This document shows, piece by piece, positions 11,716 through 23,079 of a stretch of DNA of 64,000 nucleotides. The translations under genes and the position numbers were made by a program. The stretch lies in NCBI GenBank assembly GCA_034440615.1, contig JAOTOM010005183.1, positions 1,725,501 through 1,789,500 of the forward strand. The letters run 5' to 3'. The stretch comes from Ashinkailepas kermadecensis. Lineage: Eukaryota; Arthropoda; Thecostraca; Neolepadidae. Within the stretch, counting starts at the first letter, position 1. Each line of letters begins with the position of its first letter. The notes beneath the pieces were generated by a model. The model was given only the letters and a program-made list of their open reading frames with translations, was not told the DNA's origin and did not search any database.

Positions 11716-12455
11716 AATAATTAGGTGGTGTGTAAAGAACATACGATACTCCATCGGAGATCGTCGAGGAAATGAACATCTCAGCATGCTCTACATTGCG
11801 TACCCAGCCCACGCCATGTTGACGATTGGCGCAGTTGGTTAAGGCGTCCGCTTTCTGTACGGGTGGTGCTGGTTCGAATCTCAGCGCAGTCACCTTTTTA
11901 ACCGATCACACAATTGTTAGCGGTCAGGGCCGTTGGTTAATGTTGCACTTTAGATTACTTTACACTATCATATGAGTTGCTTGATGTAATAATATTTGCC
12001 CATGAAAGTAAAGAGGGAAATACTTAATTAAAGCCCACTCATGCAATGAATGTCCAATTGGACCATTTGGAATTGTCATCGTGGAACTTTGTCTCTGGAG
12101 GGAAACATCACATCCATATCCAATTCAAGTTGTTTATTTCAACGGCCCGGTTTTGTGCGCACCACATTCCGTTACATTTTGAGTGCAAGCAACGCTATAG
12201 TAGGAAGTGCAGAAGATACCCGGTCAGCATGCCTCTTACATAACGTTCACCGGGGGGAGTTCGGGCACCTATGATCGGAAATTAGAAGCACAAAATTTGG
12301 AGGAATTACAGCTGTAGTGAACTTGCTGCAGTATACATTTCATGACCCCCAGGTCAATGTCTTCAGGGTCAAATAAGGTCACAATCTGCCTCCACTCCAC
12401 CCCGGCCGGCACCGCCCATACGTACAGAAAGTATGCACGTTCCACTGCTGAACCT
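11716..12455. repeat. Dispersed repeat A, copy 1 (interrupted)
   Basis: Shares GGTGGTGTGTAAAGAACATA, AATGTCCAATTGGACCAT, GTCATCGTGGAACTTTGTCT and other blocks, in the same order, with 19020-19464. A third, shorter relative lies near 44690-44820. This copy is interrupted by a SINE-like insert at about 11800-11985. The origin of the family is unknown to me; no protein is encoded. Confidence 0.7.
11800..11985 (+). mobile_element. tRNA-headed SINE inserted in repeat A
   Basis: The copy of repeat A at 19094-19110 runs straight through, whereas this copy has about 185 extra bases. These begin near a tRNA-like head (11820-11892) with an A box TGGCGCAGTTGGTTAAGG and a B box GGTTCGAATCTC. The acceptor stem pairs only partly and the anticodon stem is weak, so it is a tRNA-derived SINE head rather than a working tRNA gene. 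Clear target duplications were not found. Confidence 0.6.
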
Positions 12456-12461
12456 GGTTCT

Positions 12462-13745
12462 CTCACCTGGTTGGCTCCCCATATACTCAAGCATCACTCA
12501 CCCAGAGATGAGTACCGTGCCCGATGAGGGGAGCCCGTATCTGCAGGTACGCCAGTCCCCTAGATTAAGGAAAATATTGTTATCAGATAGTCAGGGCAAG
12601 ACACAGGAACTGGAAAGTGTACCTTAAGCAGAATTTGTATGCTTAGAGTAGCCACTACATTCTGCTAATATTTTGCTGTCAGTCAAGATTTCTGAAAAAG
12701 AAAATATAGAGATTAAATACAGAGATTGAACACAGAGATTGAATATAAAGATTTAGTACAGAGATTGAATGTAGATATATAGAGATCTCTATATTCTGAA
12801 TATAGAGAAGTTAAGCTACTCGTCATGTTTGATTAGTATATTATCATGGTTAATCTATTCAATATATTCATGCAACAATGTGCAGAGATTTGAGTGCAAT
12901 GCAGCTTTAAATGCACCCAGGTCCATTAAGGTTACAACATCATCAGGCAATGAGTTCCAAGTGGCACAACATCTGAGGCCAAAAAATATCTTCCTACAAT
13001 CCACTGATGCACGCCTGTGAGCCAATTTCAGTGAGTGTCCACGTGTGTTCACCAATAGTGCCAGCAGAAACATGTCAGGGATCTTAATGGCAGAATGACC
13101 ATGAAAAATCTTCCAACATTTGATAATGTCTGCTCGAATCAATCTACCTTTCACCGAGTACAGACCTAGTTTCTGTAATCTGGCACCATAATCCAGACCT
13201 TCCATCCCCTCTATGTTTCGTGTCCACCTTCTCTGTACTGATTCTAGTCGCCTCAAATCACCTACGTAACCTGTATTCCACACACACGATGCAAACTCCA
13301 AAATAGGCCTGACATGAGTAATGTATAGGGTTTTCATAAATTCAGGAGAACGACATAAAGTAGAACTTAGTAGGTTGCTGGCCAGACTTCCAGCTTTCTG
13401 TACTATACCAGCAATGTGTTGATGGAAACGCAAGTTTTTATCTACTGTGATACCTAGGTCAGTATGCATCTCAACAAAGCTTACCTGAAATCCATCTAGG
13501 TAATAATGTGCATAAGGGCCAAGATTTTTCCAGTCATATGACCCACGGTGTGCTTTGAGAACTGCACATTTTTTGGAGTTCATTGCTAGTCCCCATGACT
13601 TGGCAGTACTAAGCAGTGTATCAATGTCCTTTTGACCCTGTGAAATGCCAGCCAGCAGGTCTGTGACAGATTTGTACTTCAGTTTCATGTATATTTTTAG
13701 GTCATCTGCAAAAACCTTGAACTGGGAGCAGTGTTGGAAAAACTG
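12462..13745 (-). pseudogene. LINE ORF2 C-terminal third (reverse transcriptase palm to C-terminus)
   Basis: The minus-strand frame from about 13,766 to 12,855 encodes the second half of a non-LTR reverse transcriptase: the catalytic FADDLKIY box near its start, then MNSKKC, LGITVDKNL, RPILEFASCVWN and a long thumb/C-terminal region ending LHEYIE. It lacks the endonuclease and the first palm motifs. Those are found in the same orientation at 15,650-17,613, so this is the 3' part of one LINE split by about 1.9 kb of other DNA. The 3' UTR carries the GAGATTGAA repeat (12710-12780). It is a remnant and not expected to be active. Confidence 0.85.
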
Positions 13746-14112
13746 GCGTTTGTTGGTGTTATGCATACCAATAAATTTTGTACTCCAGGATTGTGACTGG
13801 ACAAAATGAAATATTTTGTACTCCAGAAGGGAAAAGGAAGAACAACATTGTTTGGTTGAGTTCTACCACTCTAAGTCCATACCTGAAAACAACTAGCAGT
13901 TTCAGCAGTCCGTATGCGCCCACTCACCAACAACCCCTGTCGACCATAACAAAACTTTGAAATGCGTACAGCCTGTATAGCATGCCATACCAAGACATGT
14001 TTCTCGGTGTTGCGCTAAAAACGTCTCCGCTGGCCAGTTACAACTGGCGGCATGTGACGTCATGTGAGAAGATCCTACTTTTGTGTCACTATATCGTTAA
14101 TATTTAATTAAA

Positions 14113-14240
14113 TATGTATTCAATATTTATTCAATATTTATTCAATATTTATTCAATATTTATTCAATATTTATCAATATTTATTGTTATATATTATGCA
14201 TTTATATTAATCAACATTTATTCAATATTTATTATTCTGA
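14113..14240. repeat. AT-rich tandem repeat, TATTCAATATT unit
   Basis: Five near-perfect 12-bp units of TTCAATATTTAT at 14120-14175 followed by diverged copies. Confidence 0.85.
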
Positions 14241-15125
14241 GTCATGGGCAAATATCCCTAGTTGGCAAAACTGGCGGTACTTGGTATCGCCGGAGTAAAT
14301 ATTTCAGGCCCCGTTTGGCAATTAAGATGCTTTGAATGCGCAATCGAAGGTCATTTTGTTAAAGAGACAACTTTTTTTAGACACCATGAGCCCGTTCAAT
14401 GCAAAAAAAGTCACTTTATATTTCCTCAAAGTGGCTTTGGAGCAATGAAGTTCTCCGAGGTGACAACACCAAGAAACCAATGCCATTTGTGAACTTATGA
14501 ATGACTGTCCAATAATATTTTTGAAATCTGTGCTAAGATAAATTGTGCGCCTTGAAATATAACTGCATTTGGAGTTCATCAGTGTCGGTGAAGGGTCTGT
14601 AATACCTGTTCCGATTTTACTCCGACCCATCTGTTGCCGGCCCGGTAATCCGCCGTAGTTTTACCGCTGGGGTAAGCGAATCAGACCCGGCTCTATTTTC
14701 CAGTACATCTTTGACAACTGTTGGGAGGGACGGGATGATGGAGTTGGTGAGTGTTTGTGGGTTGATTATTTTTTAGGTTTGTGGTGTGGGTACCCAAATG
14801 TGTGCTGGCAGTGATAGCTAAGTGTGCCCATTCGGTTTCACTCTCTGTCGATTGTCATCATGAGATGTGAAGTCGTATTTCCATAAGTTTGGATCACACT
14901 GGCGATTGTGGCAGGAAGTGGCGCACGATAGAGACCATTGTTCAGAGAAGTAGGGGTTGGCTGTGGTGTTTGCCACGCCTGGTTTTTCTCCCCTGTTGTA
15001 AATAGATCAGCCAGAAGGTTTTGTTTGCCTGGTGCAGAGGTTGGTGGTGAAGGTGGAATGGTGTAAAGCCTTGGCTCGGCGGTTGTCATGGGTTTCGATT
15101 CCTCGTGGTGCCCGCCATCCCTCCC

Positions 15126-15352
15126 AGGGTCCACTGATGGGGTCCACCCCCAGTTAATTGTATCTTGCTGTGAGGAGCTTGTAAAACCATTTTCATCATT
15201 TTAAACTCATCTTTCTACTGGAAGTCTTCCTGATAGTTAGAAAACCTCACAAGTTATTCCCATTTTTAAAAAGGGTTCAAGGCATGATGCACTACATTAT
15301 TGCCCAGTGAGTCTTACTTGTGTCCCATGTAAAATTCTGGTGTGGTAAGACG
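15126..15352 (+). mobile_element. Inverted fragment of the LINE ORF2
   Basis: Reverse complement of about 16075-16290 at roughly 90 percent: GGGGTCCACCC, TTGCTGTGAGGAGCTTGT, CTGGAAGTCTTCCTGATAGT and AAAAAGGGTTCAAGGCATGA all recur in order. It codes for the start of the RT domain in the plus direction with several disabling changes. It is either an older independent copy or a product of inverted integration. Confidence 0.75.
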
Positions 15353-15649
15353 TGTAATTGTTGAGCATGTAACAGCATGAAATGCTAACATTGATTTGTA
15401 ATTCCATTAAAGCAATGCTACCTAATTATGGACAACTCTTCATTTTTTTACTGCAGCAAAATTTTGGACATGGATGTTTGCCAAGATGTTTATGCATACA
15501 ACAATGCTAACATTGGTTTTCAGCCCCATTAAAACAAGGTTAATTGTTGGCAAGTGCATTGCTATTTTTGTATTCCAGCTCAACATTTTGTACTCCAGTT
15601 AAAAATTATGTACTCCACTACCAAGAAAAAAATATGGAAATCCTACACT

Positions 15650-17613
15650 GACTGGGAGTGTATACCATGAGGCACATAATTCACATAAATCAAGAATAAC
15701 ACAGGACCTAGTACAGAGCCCTGAGGTACTCCACTTAGAACATTCTTTGGTTTGCTGGAGGAGCCAGAGACAAGCACTCTATCATTTCCCTCCCACAGAT
15801 AAAATTTTTGATCCAGGTGAGGATTATCTCTGAAATTCCCAGAGCTCTCAGTTTTGTTAGTAGCAGCACATGATTAACAACATCAAATGCCTTTGAAAAA
15901 TCAAAGAAAATTACATCCACCATATAGCCCTCATCTAGCCATGTAGAGACAGTCTCATATGTTAGCAGTAGTTGATCCTCTACAGAACATCCCCGACTGA
16001 AGCCAAATTGTCCTTCGTCCAGCAAATGATGGACCTCCAAATATTCTGTAAGCTTTTCAACAATTACACGTTCCAGAATTTTACATGGTACAGAAGTAAG
16101 ACTCACCGGGCGAGAATTTAGTGGATCATGCCTTGAACCCTTTTTAAAAATGGGAATAACTTGTGAAGTTTTCCAACTATCAGGAAGACTTCCAGTAGAA
16201 AGAGGAGTTAAAAATTATGAAAAATGGTTTCACAAGCTCCTCACAGCAAGATACAATTAACTGAGGGTGGACCCCATCAGAGCCCATGCTGGAGGATCCA
16301 TCAATCTGACTCAAAATTCTGAGCACCTCAGCTTCAGTAATTTCGATACTCTGCAGCACTGTTTCAGTAGATTGGTGCGGGGCTGGGTTTTCTAGCCTAC
16401 CCTTACAGTATACCGAGGAAAATGCCCCTGCAAATATATCAGCCATTTCCTGGCAGTCACTTGTTAGCCGATCAGTTGGTTTCCCTCTCAATGGCCCCAG
16501 GGATGTTCTGCCGATTTTTTGGTGTCGAATGTAAGAATGAAATTCCTTGGAAGATGGTTTGCGAATTAATGACAATTCATACTTGACCTGGGAATGAATA
16601 CTAAAATTTCTATACTGCCTGTTTAAATCTTGGAATGATCTCAGTGAAACATCTGCCTGTGAAGACTGTCTCCCAAATTGGTTTCTGTCCTGTTTGTACT
16701 TTATCCAAGCATCCTTTCTCCTGCTTAAAAGACTTTGAGGAGGTCTGGTTGGCCATGGAGGATGCGCCTTTGGCACAACTCTCGGTATATATAAATTTGT
16801 AAGGGCTGCTATTATTTCTAGGAACCTTTTGTACATACCACTAGTGCCTAAATACTGAAACTCAAGGTTCCAGTCATATTCGGACAGACGTTCTTTAATA
16901 GCTAAGTAGTTCCCTCTGTGCCAACACCTTTTCAGTGATATGTTGCTAGATATGGCTGGTTTACTTGCCTGGAAATAATAGTCAATTAGAACAGGACAGT
17001 GCTGGCATTGGGGAAAGGGGGGCAATATCTCTACCAGTCCAACCCTGTCTATTTCAGATGTTAAAATTAGGTCCAGCGTGTTTCCAGAATTTACAAAGGT
17101 AGGCTGGTTAATCCATTGAGTTAGGCCAAGCATATGAAAACAGTCAACAAAAGATCTATCTGTGTGAGTAATACCCACTGTGTCAGCAACACCATCTGGC
17201 CAGTGCACTGATGATAAATTGAAATCTCCTATAATAATTATCTCTTTACCATCACAAAAATCAGCCAAAAAAGTTACAAGTGCCTGGTTCTGGCAATCAG
17301 AGTTTGAGGGAGGGTGGTAAACACACACTATGTATAGGCATAAATCCTTCAGAAAAATAGCATGAACATTGGGAGTGGAGACCCTGATTGATTCAAACTT
17401 AATTCCATGTTTCACATATAAACAAACACCATGCTTAGGAATGGGACCAGTTGTATCAGTTCTCACTATCTCATAACCTGCTATGTCTACAAATGAGCTA
17501 GGAACTGTTGGCAACAACCATGTTTCATTTACTGCTAGTATGTCAATTTTTAAATCTGAGAGAAAGGCAGATGTGTACAGAACTTTGTTTTGAATACAAT
17601 TTAGGTTCACCAA
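15650..17613 (-). pseudogene. LINE ORF2, endonuclease plus first part of reverse transcriptase (CR1/Jockey group), frameshifted
   Basis: Translation from 17,613 starts in the apurinic-endonuclease-like domain: NETWL near residue 30, GDFN near 147, and an HCPV box where most relatives have an SDH motif. A linker follows, then the RT fingers and palm (DFSKAFDVVNH at about 15,880, GVPQGSVLGP at about 15,690). The frame breaks near 16,190 and again near 15,740, and the enzyme ends before the FADD box, which continues at 13,745. The protein would nick DNA and reverse transcribe the element RNA if intact; here it is dead. ORF1 lies 62 bp upstream. Confidence 0.85.
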
Positions 17614-17675
17614 GGATATGCAAAGTCTGGAAAATCACAAAACTTGCCTGATAGCATGCAAGGGAGCCCTACATG

Positions 17676-18542
17676 TTAGTTTAAAGGTTTTTGCCCCTCC
17701 GTGTTTCCATGTCTGCGTCTGTAAAACTCTTGACGTTGGGTGTATGTTAGATCCCTATGAATGTAAAGGGACTTTAAATCGTCATGTTTTGCCATTTCTC
17801 TAGCCTTTTCCAGAAGCAATTTTCGTTTATCACTATCAGCTATATTAGCCCTGTAAATATCTTTTTCCTGGCTAATGCAGACAATATCTGTCACGACAAC
17901 CTCAGTGTTGATGATCCTTTGTGCTGCTGCCTTCACTTTTTGTTGAACTTCCGGCAGGGATCTAGCTCCAGAACCACAGATAATTATAGAGTCCTTTCTT
18001 TTCTTCCGCTCCTCCATCTCTCTCAACTCCTCTCTGATTTCCACTCTGAGCTTCTCAGGGCTAGTTTCAGATATACGAGCCTGAGTTGCCATGCCAGACC
18101 CCCCTGACATCAATGTCTGCACCTGGGCGGTCAGTGCCTCAACAGCCTTGCACAATGTTTTCACTGTCTGGTGCAGCTGCCCAAATGCTCCAGGACTCAC
18201 CCCCGTCCCTCCTGAAGAACTGGAAGCACGGCAGTCAGTACAAATAAATGCAATGCCATCACCTCCATGTTCAATAATTGCCTGGACCACTGCCTCAGCT
18301 AAACCAAGGCACATTGTTGAAGGGTGAAACCAGCAGCTACACCTGTCACATCCTATGGCATCCAGGGCGACTGCGACATCACAAGTAGAGCACTTTGTGC
18401 TAGCTGAATCATTACCACCTGTCACCACATTTGCATAGGTTGTCCCATCATTAGTAGTAGGGTTAGTACTACTACTCTGGGATGACTGAGCTGCACCACG
18501 GGCACCACCTCCTCGTCCACGCCCCCTCTGCCCTCTGGACAT
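17676..18542 (-). CDS. LINE ORF1 protein with PHD-type zinc finger
   Basis: 288-codon uninterrupted frame. The N-terminus is Arg/Gly-rich (RGQRGRGRGGG), probably RNA-binding. At residues about 48-105 lies a C-x2-C ... C-x2-C ... H ... C ... C-x2-C array (KCSTCD, CDRCSCWFHP, FICTDC), the spacing of a PHD finger, as known in ORF1 of CR1/L2-group LINEs. A coiled-coil-like basic region follows (EELREMEERKKRKDS) and an RNA-recognition-like C-terminal half. It lies just upstream of ORF2 on the same strand. It appears intact although its ORF2 is broken. It is a transposon gene, not a host gene. Confidence 0.8.
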   Translation of the reverse strand: MSRGQRGRGRGGGARGAAQSSQSSSTNPTTNDGTTYANVVTGGNDSASTKCSTCDVAVALDAIGCDRCSCWFHPSTMCLGLAEAVVQAIIEHGGDGIAFICTDCRASSSSGGTGVSPGAFGQLHQTVKTLCKAVEALTAQVQTLMSGGSGMATQARISETSPEKLRVEIREELREMEERKKRKDSIIICGSGARSLPEVQQKVKAAAQRIINTEVVVTDIVCISQEKDIYRANIADSDKRKLLLEKAREMAKHDDLKSLYIHRDLTYTQRQEFYRRRHGNTEGQKPLN

Positions 18543-18740
18543 GTTTGCTCAGGCAATTAGGGTTTACCAACCAGGTTACAAGTGGTGCAGGTGTCTAGTC
18601 CAGTCTGGTTGAGTCTTCCTTGCAATGATGTCAGCTTGCACCTTCTGTACTTCCCACTTCTTGGTAGGAGCAAAAAGCCACTGGTGCTTCTCAGACCTCC
18701 GATGCCACCTCCAAGGCCACTACGACTGATAGGCAGATAG

Positions 18741-18858
18741 GTAGGTAGAGACCGTTCATACGTACGCTCGCTACATACGCCGGTACAGACCGTGCATGCT
18801 GTCGTTACAATCGGTAGTACGGACCCATCGTACGATCGTTACGGCCATCGTAATAATT
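18741..18858. repeat. Left member of a 118-bp direct repeat
   Basis: GTAGGTAGAGACCGTTCATA through GGACCCATCGTACGATCGTTA recurs at 19465-19578 in the same orientation at about 80 percent. The pair brackets repeat A copy 2. Confidence 0.75.
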
Positions 18859-19019
18859 ATGTAAGATACTGGAACTCAACCAGCACACATGGCAAAGCTA
18901 AGCTTACACTGATATGTGGAGTATCTTGCGCATGGCTGCATCTGGTTTGTCCACTGTCTTTACTGCTCAGTCAAGAATTGAAAAATTACATATGAATAGA
19001 TAAATCATAGAAAAATAAA

Positions 19020-19464
19020 ATAGGTGGTGTGTAAAGAACATACCCCACTTTGTCGGAGATCATTGAGGAAATATACATCTCAGTCAGCATGCTTTGTATT
19101 TGTAATATTTGTCCATGAAAGTAAGGAGGGGAAATACTCAATTAATGCCTACTCATACAATGAATGTCCAATTGGACCATCTGGAATTGTCATCGTGGAA
19201 CTTTGTCTCTGGAAGGGTGATTCTGGCTGAAAAATTTGAGGGGGCATTCGGGCACACTGAATGTCAGACTTCTTCTGGCCACCTAAGATCTGAAACTAGA
19301 AGCACACAATTTGGAGGAATTATGGCTGTAGTGAACTTGCAGTATGCATTTCATGACCCCAGGTCAATGTCTTCAGGCTCAAATGAGGTCACAATCGGCT
19401 TCCACTCAACCCCAGCCGGCACCAGCCGCGCATACAGAAAATATGCATGTTCCACTGCCAAAGA
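19020..19464. repeat. Dispersed repeat A, copy 2 (uninterrupted)
   Basis: Same blocks and order as 11716-12455 but without the SINE insert. It serves as the empty-site reference. No coding potential is evident. Confidence 0.75.
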
Positions 19465-19578
19465 GTAGGTAGAGACCATTCATATGTACACTCGATACAT
19501 GCCCAGGTACAGACCGTGTGTGCTGTCATTACTGTTGGTAGTATGGACCCATCATGCAATCGTTATTGCCAGTGAATA
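19465..19578. repeat. Right member of the 118-bp direct repeat
   Basis: Partner of 18741-18858; begins GTAGGTAGAGACCATTCATA directly at the end of repeat A. Confidence 0.75.
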
Positions 19579-19681
19579 AAATAACCTAACTGAACCTAAC
19601 CTAGACTAAGATAACAGCATAATATATCAATATATTATAGCATAATATAATCTAACCTAACCTAACCTAACCTAGCCTAAC
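19579..19681. repeat. Interstitial CCTAA/TTAGG telomere-like run
   Basis: CTAACCTAACCTAACCTAAC with flanking variants (19652-19681, and looser copies from 19585). TTAGG is the ancestral arthropod telomere repeat. The run is too short to be a telomere; similar scraps (GGTTAG, AGGTTAGG) occur near 20855 and 22322. Confidence 0.6.
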
Positions 19682-21486
19682 CAGAAAACCAGAATTGTCC
19701 CAAACAAACTTTTCAGCCACATCTTCAAATAAGGCAAACATTGTTAGCACTGCCATTAACGTTAACAGCATAGCAAGGAACTTCTGGCCTTGATTGAGGG
19801 TTACAGATGTGTATGGTTGCAATTATTCCTTGTTGGAAATGAATATGGAATTAAGCCAGAAACATAAGGTTTTTGATGTCAAAGAGTATTGAATCAAGTG
19901 CATGAAGTGTTGAATTTCTTCTTTATCACATCTGTGACACCATGTATGGATAATTATATGCTATTTGCTATATTTGTAGAGTGAAAATTATGATAGTGTA
20001 TTTCTTTGCCAACTGAAAAGTAATCATTTGCATAGAAAATGAGTGGTCACATCATCTTTTTTATGTTGAAATACACTGTTTGAAAATAAAAATGAAAAGG
20101 TTCAAATATTACCTTGATCTCCAATAATACCCATCAATGTAGTTAACATGATGCAAACAATCATTTCCTCTGCAAATGCATGCTTTTCAGTTGGGAGGCA
20201 AAATAACATATACCTGGCATAAAATCAATGCTGAAAAAAGCAATGTAACATTTGGAATCTGAGAAGGGAAGGAAAATAAACTATGGCTCCAAAATGTTTG
20301 TCAGTCTGAAAATCAGCATTCTAATTTTCAGAAATGTTCAAAATATTCAGGTACTAATTTTTTAAAATATCCTTCTAATTGGCAGAGCACAGTGGGACAT
20401 GTTGTTTTAAGTCAATTTAGCCTGATAAAAGTGCTTACTTCAACCAGAATCTCTAATTGTAGCTCTCATGGGCAAAGATGCAAAACAAATAAATAATCAA
20501 AAATTCCTCTTCTGTGTTTTGTTGCATCTTAAGCATGTATCTTAAGTCAATGCTTCAAGTTTCATCAAAATATCTTCAGTTAAATCATGGCAACTGGTTT
20601 AGCTTCTTTTGAGGTGATCTCACTTGACTGACTAACTCAGTGACCATAGATGATCTGACCTCAAAATTTTCACACATGCCAAAATTATGTGGGAAATGAT
20701 ATGCCAATTTTGGCATGCTCCTACATGCCATTTCTCCCTATCTGTAGAAATCCTTAGGCATAAAGTGACCCCAAAGATGGGGCCAGTTAAACTATACAAT
20801 GAGTTACTACACATGTCTTACCTCTATGAAGCAAACAAGGGTCAGGTTTGGTTAGATTAGATTAGCTTAGGTTATTTAATCTGAAAATTTTACAGAAAAA
20901 AGGCTGAAAATTGTCCATTGAACAATTTTCTACCTTGAAGGTTATGCTAGGTTGGATTAGTTTATGCTACTTTTTTCTTTCTTTTCAGCATTAATTGTTG
21001 TACATTAACAGTTAAACAATTCATGGGGCAATGTTCAATGAAAAAAGAAGAAAAATCAAAATAGGACTTCTTTAAAAGGTTACAGACTAATATACCTAAA
21101 GTTCATCTCAACAAATCACCACTATTACCTGCTATGTGGTACTGACATACCAAGCTGCTTGGAATGTCATACCCACCTATCTGTGTGTCATAACCTGCTC
21201 TCCTGCTCTGGTTATAACAAGGAGCATAGATGTCACTTTGGATACATGCAACAGATGTCACTCAGTGAAGTTTTAGGTGACGGCTCTAGCATCGTCCAAT
21301 TGGGGTGACTTTTTTACTATCTCATCGAAATATCATTATGTGTAATATATACACCTAGTGGAACAGGTTAAATGATGATGTTATATTGTGACATATGTTT
21401 TTACCTTTACCATTATTTTATCATTCTGCAGACTTGCTAGAATATGCTATGTATCGTCTTGTGAATAACTAGTATTGTTATGGGTG

Positions 21487-21541
21487 CTACATGGCCAGTG
21501 CAGTCAATGTGCCCTAAAGCCCAAATGACTAACTAACTAAC
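21487..21541 (+). mobile_element. Mini-retroposon copy 4, diverged
   Basis: GGGTGCTACATGGCCAGTGC, then AGTCAATGTGCCCTAAAGCC and an (ACTA)n tail. Flanks resemble each other (ACTAGTATTGTTA against ACCACTATTTTGTA) but no exact duplication remains, so it is an older copy. Confidence 0.55.
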
Positions 21542-22135
21542 ACCACTATTTTGTATTACATTGAATAGGTCTCTTTCACATGTACAAGTTTTGTGGGCTA
21601 ATTGCTAACATTAAAATGATTTTGAAAAAAAGTATTTTCTATATGAACTTTCTATGTGACCATAAACTCATTAACCTTGAGAACTAAAAAGAAACAAATC
21701 TCAGAATGGTAATGTGGGCCATCAATGACCACATGATCCCATTCTAGTCAAAATCAAAGGCGGTATATGCGGTGAACATGCATTGCCGATTTCTCCTGGA
21801 ATCCTTCATAAGCCAATCCATTGTCCTTAAGCAATCAAGCCAATGTATTACTTAGAGGAATCAACAGTCTGTTAATTTATTTTCCATCTTCACCACCATG
21901 CCATTTGGCCAATAATATCCTCAAGCTGGAGGTCTTTTAACAAACTTAACTTTAAAAAAAAAGCTTAAAACTTATACTAAAACTTTTAACTTTAAAAAAA
22001 TGGTATAGCTGGTTAGTTTAAGTTAGTCTATGATGCATTTTTCATTTCAAAACATTTTTTATATGCTATGTAAACAAATCTGAAGCTCTTTCTTGGTGTT
22101 CTTTGGCCTCCTGACTCTGAGTCAAAAGTAAGTAT

Positions 22136-22195
22136 GGGAGCAAAATGACATTGGCAGTCGACGTGACCCTAAACTCCAATTCATCATCATCATCA
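22136..22195 (+). mobile_element. Mini-retroposon copy 5, 60 bp, with 14-bp target duplication
   Basis: TCAAAAGTAAGTAT at 22122-22135 recurs exactly at 22196-22209. The insert has the family body (GCAAAATGACATTGGCAGTC ... GTGACCCTAAAC) and a tail of (ATC)n. Confidence 0.8.
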
Positions 22196-22539
22196 TCAAA
22201 AGTAAGTATTTGCAAAGGAAATGAGTTGTCACATCATGTTAACCATGTTCACTTGTATTTGAATGGAGGATGGAATTCAAAGAATTCAAAATTACCCTGA
22301 CAGACAAATTTAACATTAGGCTAGGTTAGGCTATGTAATGTTGCATTTTTTCTTAAACATTATTTTGATGCTATATTATCTAAACCCAAGCCACTTTTTT
22401 GGTGTTATTTTGCTTCCCAGCTGAAAAGTAAGCATTTACAGAGGAAGTGAGTGGTCACATCATCTTAATCACATTCCAATCCATACATCTTGTCTCTGGA
22501 AATATTCCAAGAATTCACCAAAGCCTTCAAGCACAACTT

Positions 22540-22960
22540 TACCATTTATAATATTTTTTGTCCCAGCACAATTTATAGAGCACCACACATTTCTGAGTTG
22601 AAGACATCCCAACTGGAGATTAAGTTAAATTTTGTTGTGCAGAGGAAACTTCCTAACAACTGCAATCATTCATCTTGTGTGGTCAAGTGCAGGAAGTGTG
22701 AACAATTATATTGTGAACTGCGTGTTCCCATATTTAGTTGCATCATTTTAGTACAATTAATTTTGAATGTCCTGATGAAGGGCTGAGATGTAAGCCCAAA
22801 ACTTGTCATACCTTTTACATTGAAGAGACTAATATACACTGAGATTGAATACCGACGCTCTATGGAAAGGTGCCATATTGTCACACCACTTGACCACGTC
22901 CATTGCAAGCTTGTCTGTTGCCATTATAGTGTCTTTTTGTATCGTCATAATGCATCTTTG
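22540..22960 (+). mobile_element. Penelope-like element 3' remnant with GIY-YIG-like and hammerhead-like motifs
   Basis: A plus-strand frame (22490-22786) contains VVQRKLP, then a cysteine pair region VVKCRKCEQLYCEL. This resembles the start of the GIY-YIG endonuclease domain of Penelope-like elements, where VVY-x-CxxC-xx-YIGET is usual; the catalytic GIY and YIG residues are not intact. Downstream at 22772-22802 is CTGATGAAGGGCTGAG ... AAGCCCAAAAC: a CTGATGA core, a 5-bp stem (GGGCT/AGCCC) and AAA where a hammerhead ribozyme needs GAAA. Penelope elements are known to carry such ribozymes. It is a decayed fragment. Confidence 0.45.
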
Positions 22961-23079
22961 TATGCATTTATATAAAGTATTGGTGCCTGATCCATGATGG
23001 CTATGTTGTCACCAACAAATATACAACCTAGTGATCGTTTCAATCATATCTACCCTCCCTTCAGGATCGCCGCGCCAGC

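Larger units (their letters stand above)
13746..15649. mobile_element. Insertion splitting the LINE reverse transcriptase
   Basis: About 1.9 kb separates the GVPQGSVLGP box (15,650 side) from the FADD box (13,740 side), which are adjacent in an intact enzyme. Both edges carry TTTTGTACTCCA-type motifs in the same orientation (13779, 13815 and 15589, 15608), perhaps terminal repeats of the inserted DNA. Inside are an AT-rich tandem repeat (14113-14240) and an inverted piece of the same LINE (15126-15352). No transposase or integrase is visible. Confidence 0.5.
19682..22539. other. AT-rich non-coding region
   Basis: No coding frame or RNA gene is supported. It contains two mini-retroposon copies (about 21487 and 22136) and a repeated motif GAAATGAGTGGTCACATCAT with variants near 20037, 22219 and 22447, suggesting old dispersed repeats. 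Confidence 0.5.

Noticed and set aside
11820..11892. Functional tRNA gene
   Set aside because: A and B boxes are good, but the anticodon and acceptor stems pair poorly and it lies within an insert that interrupts another repeat.
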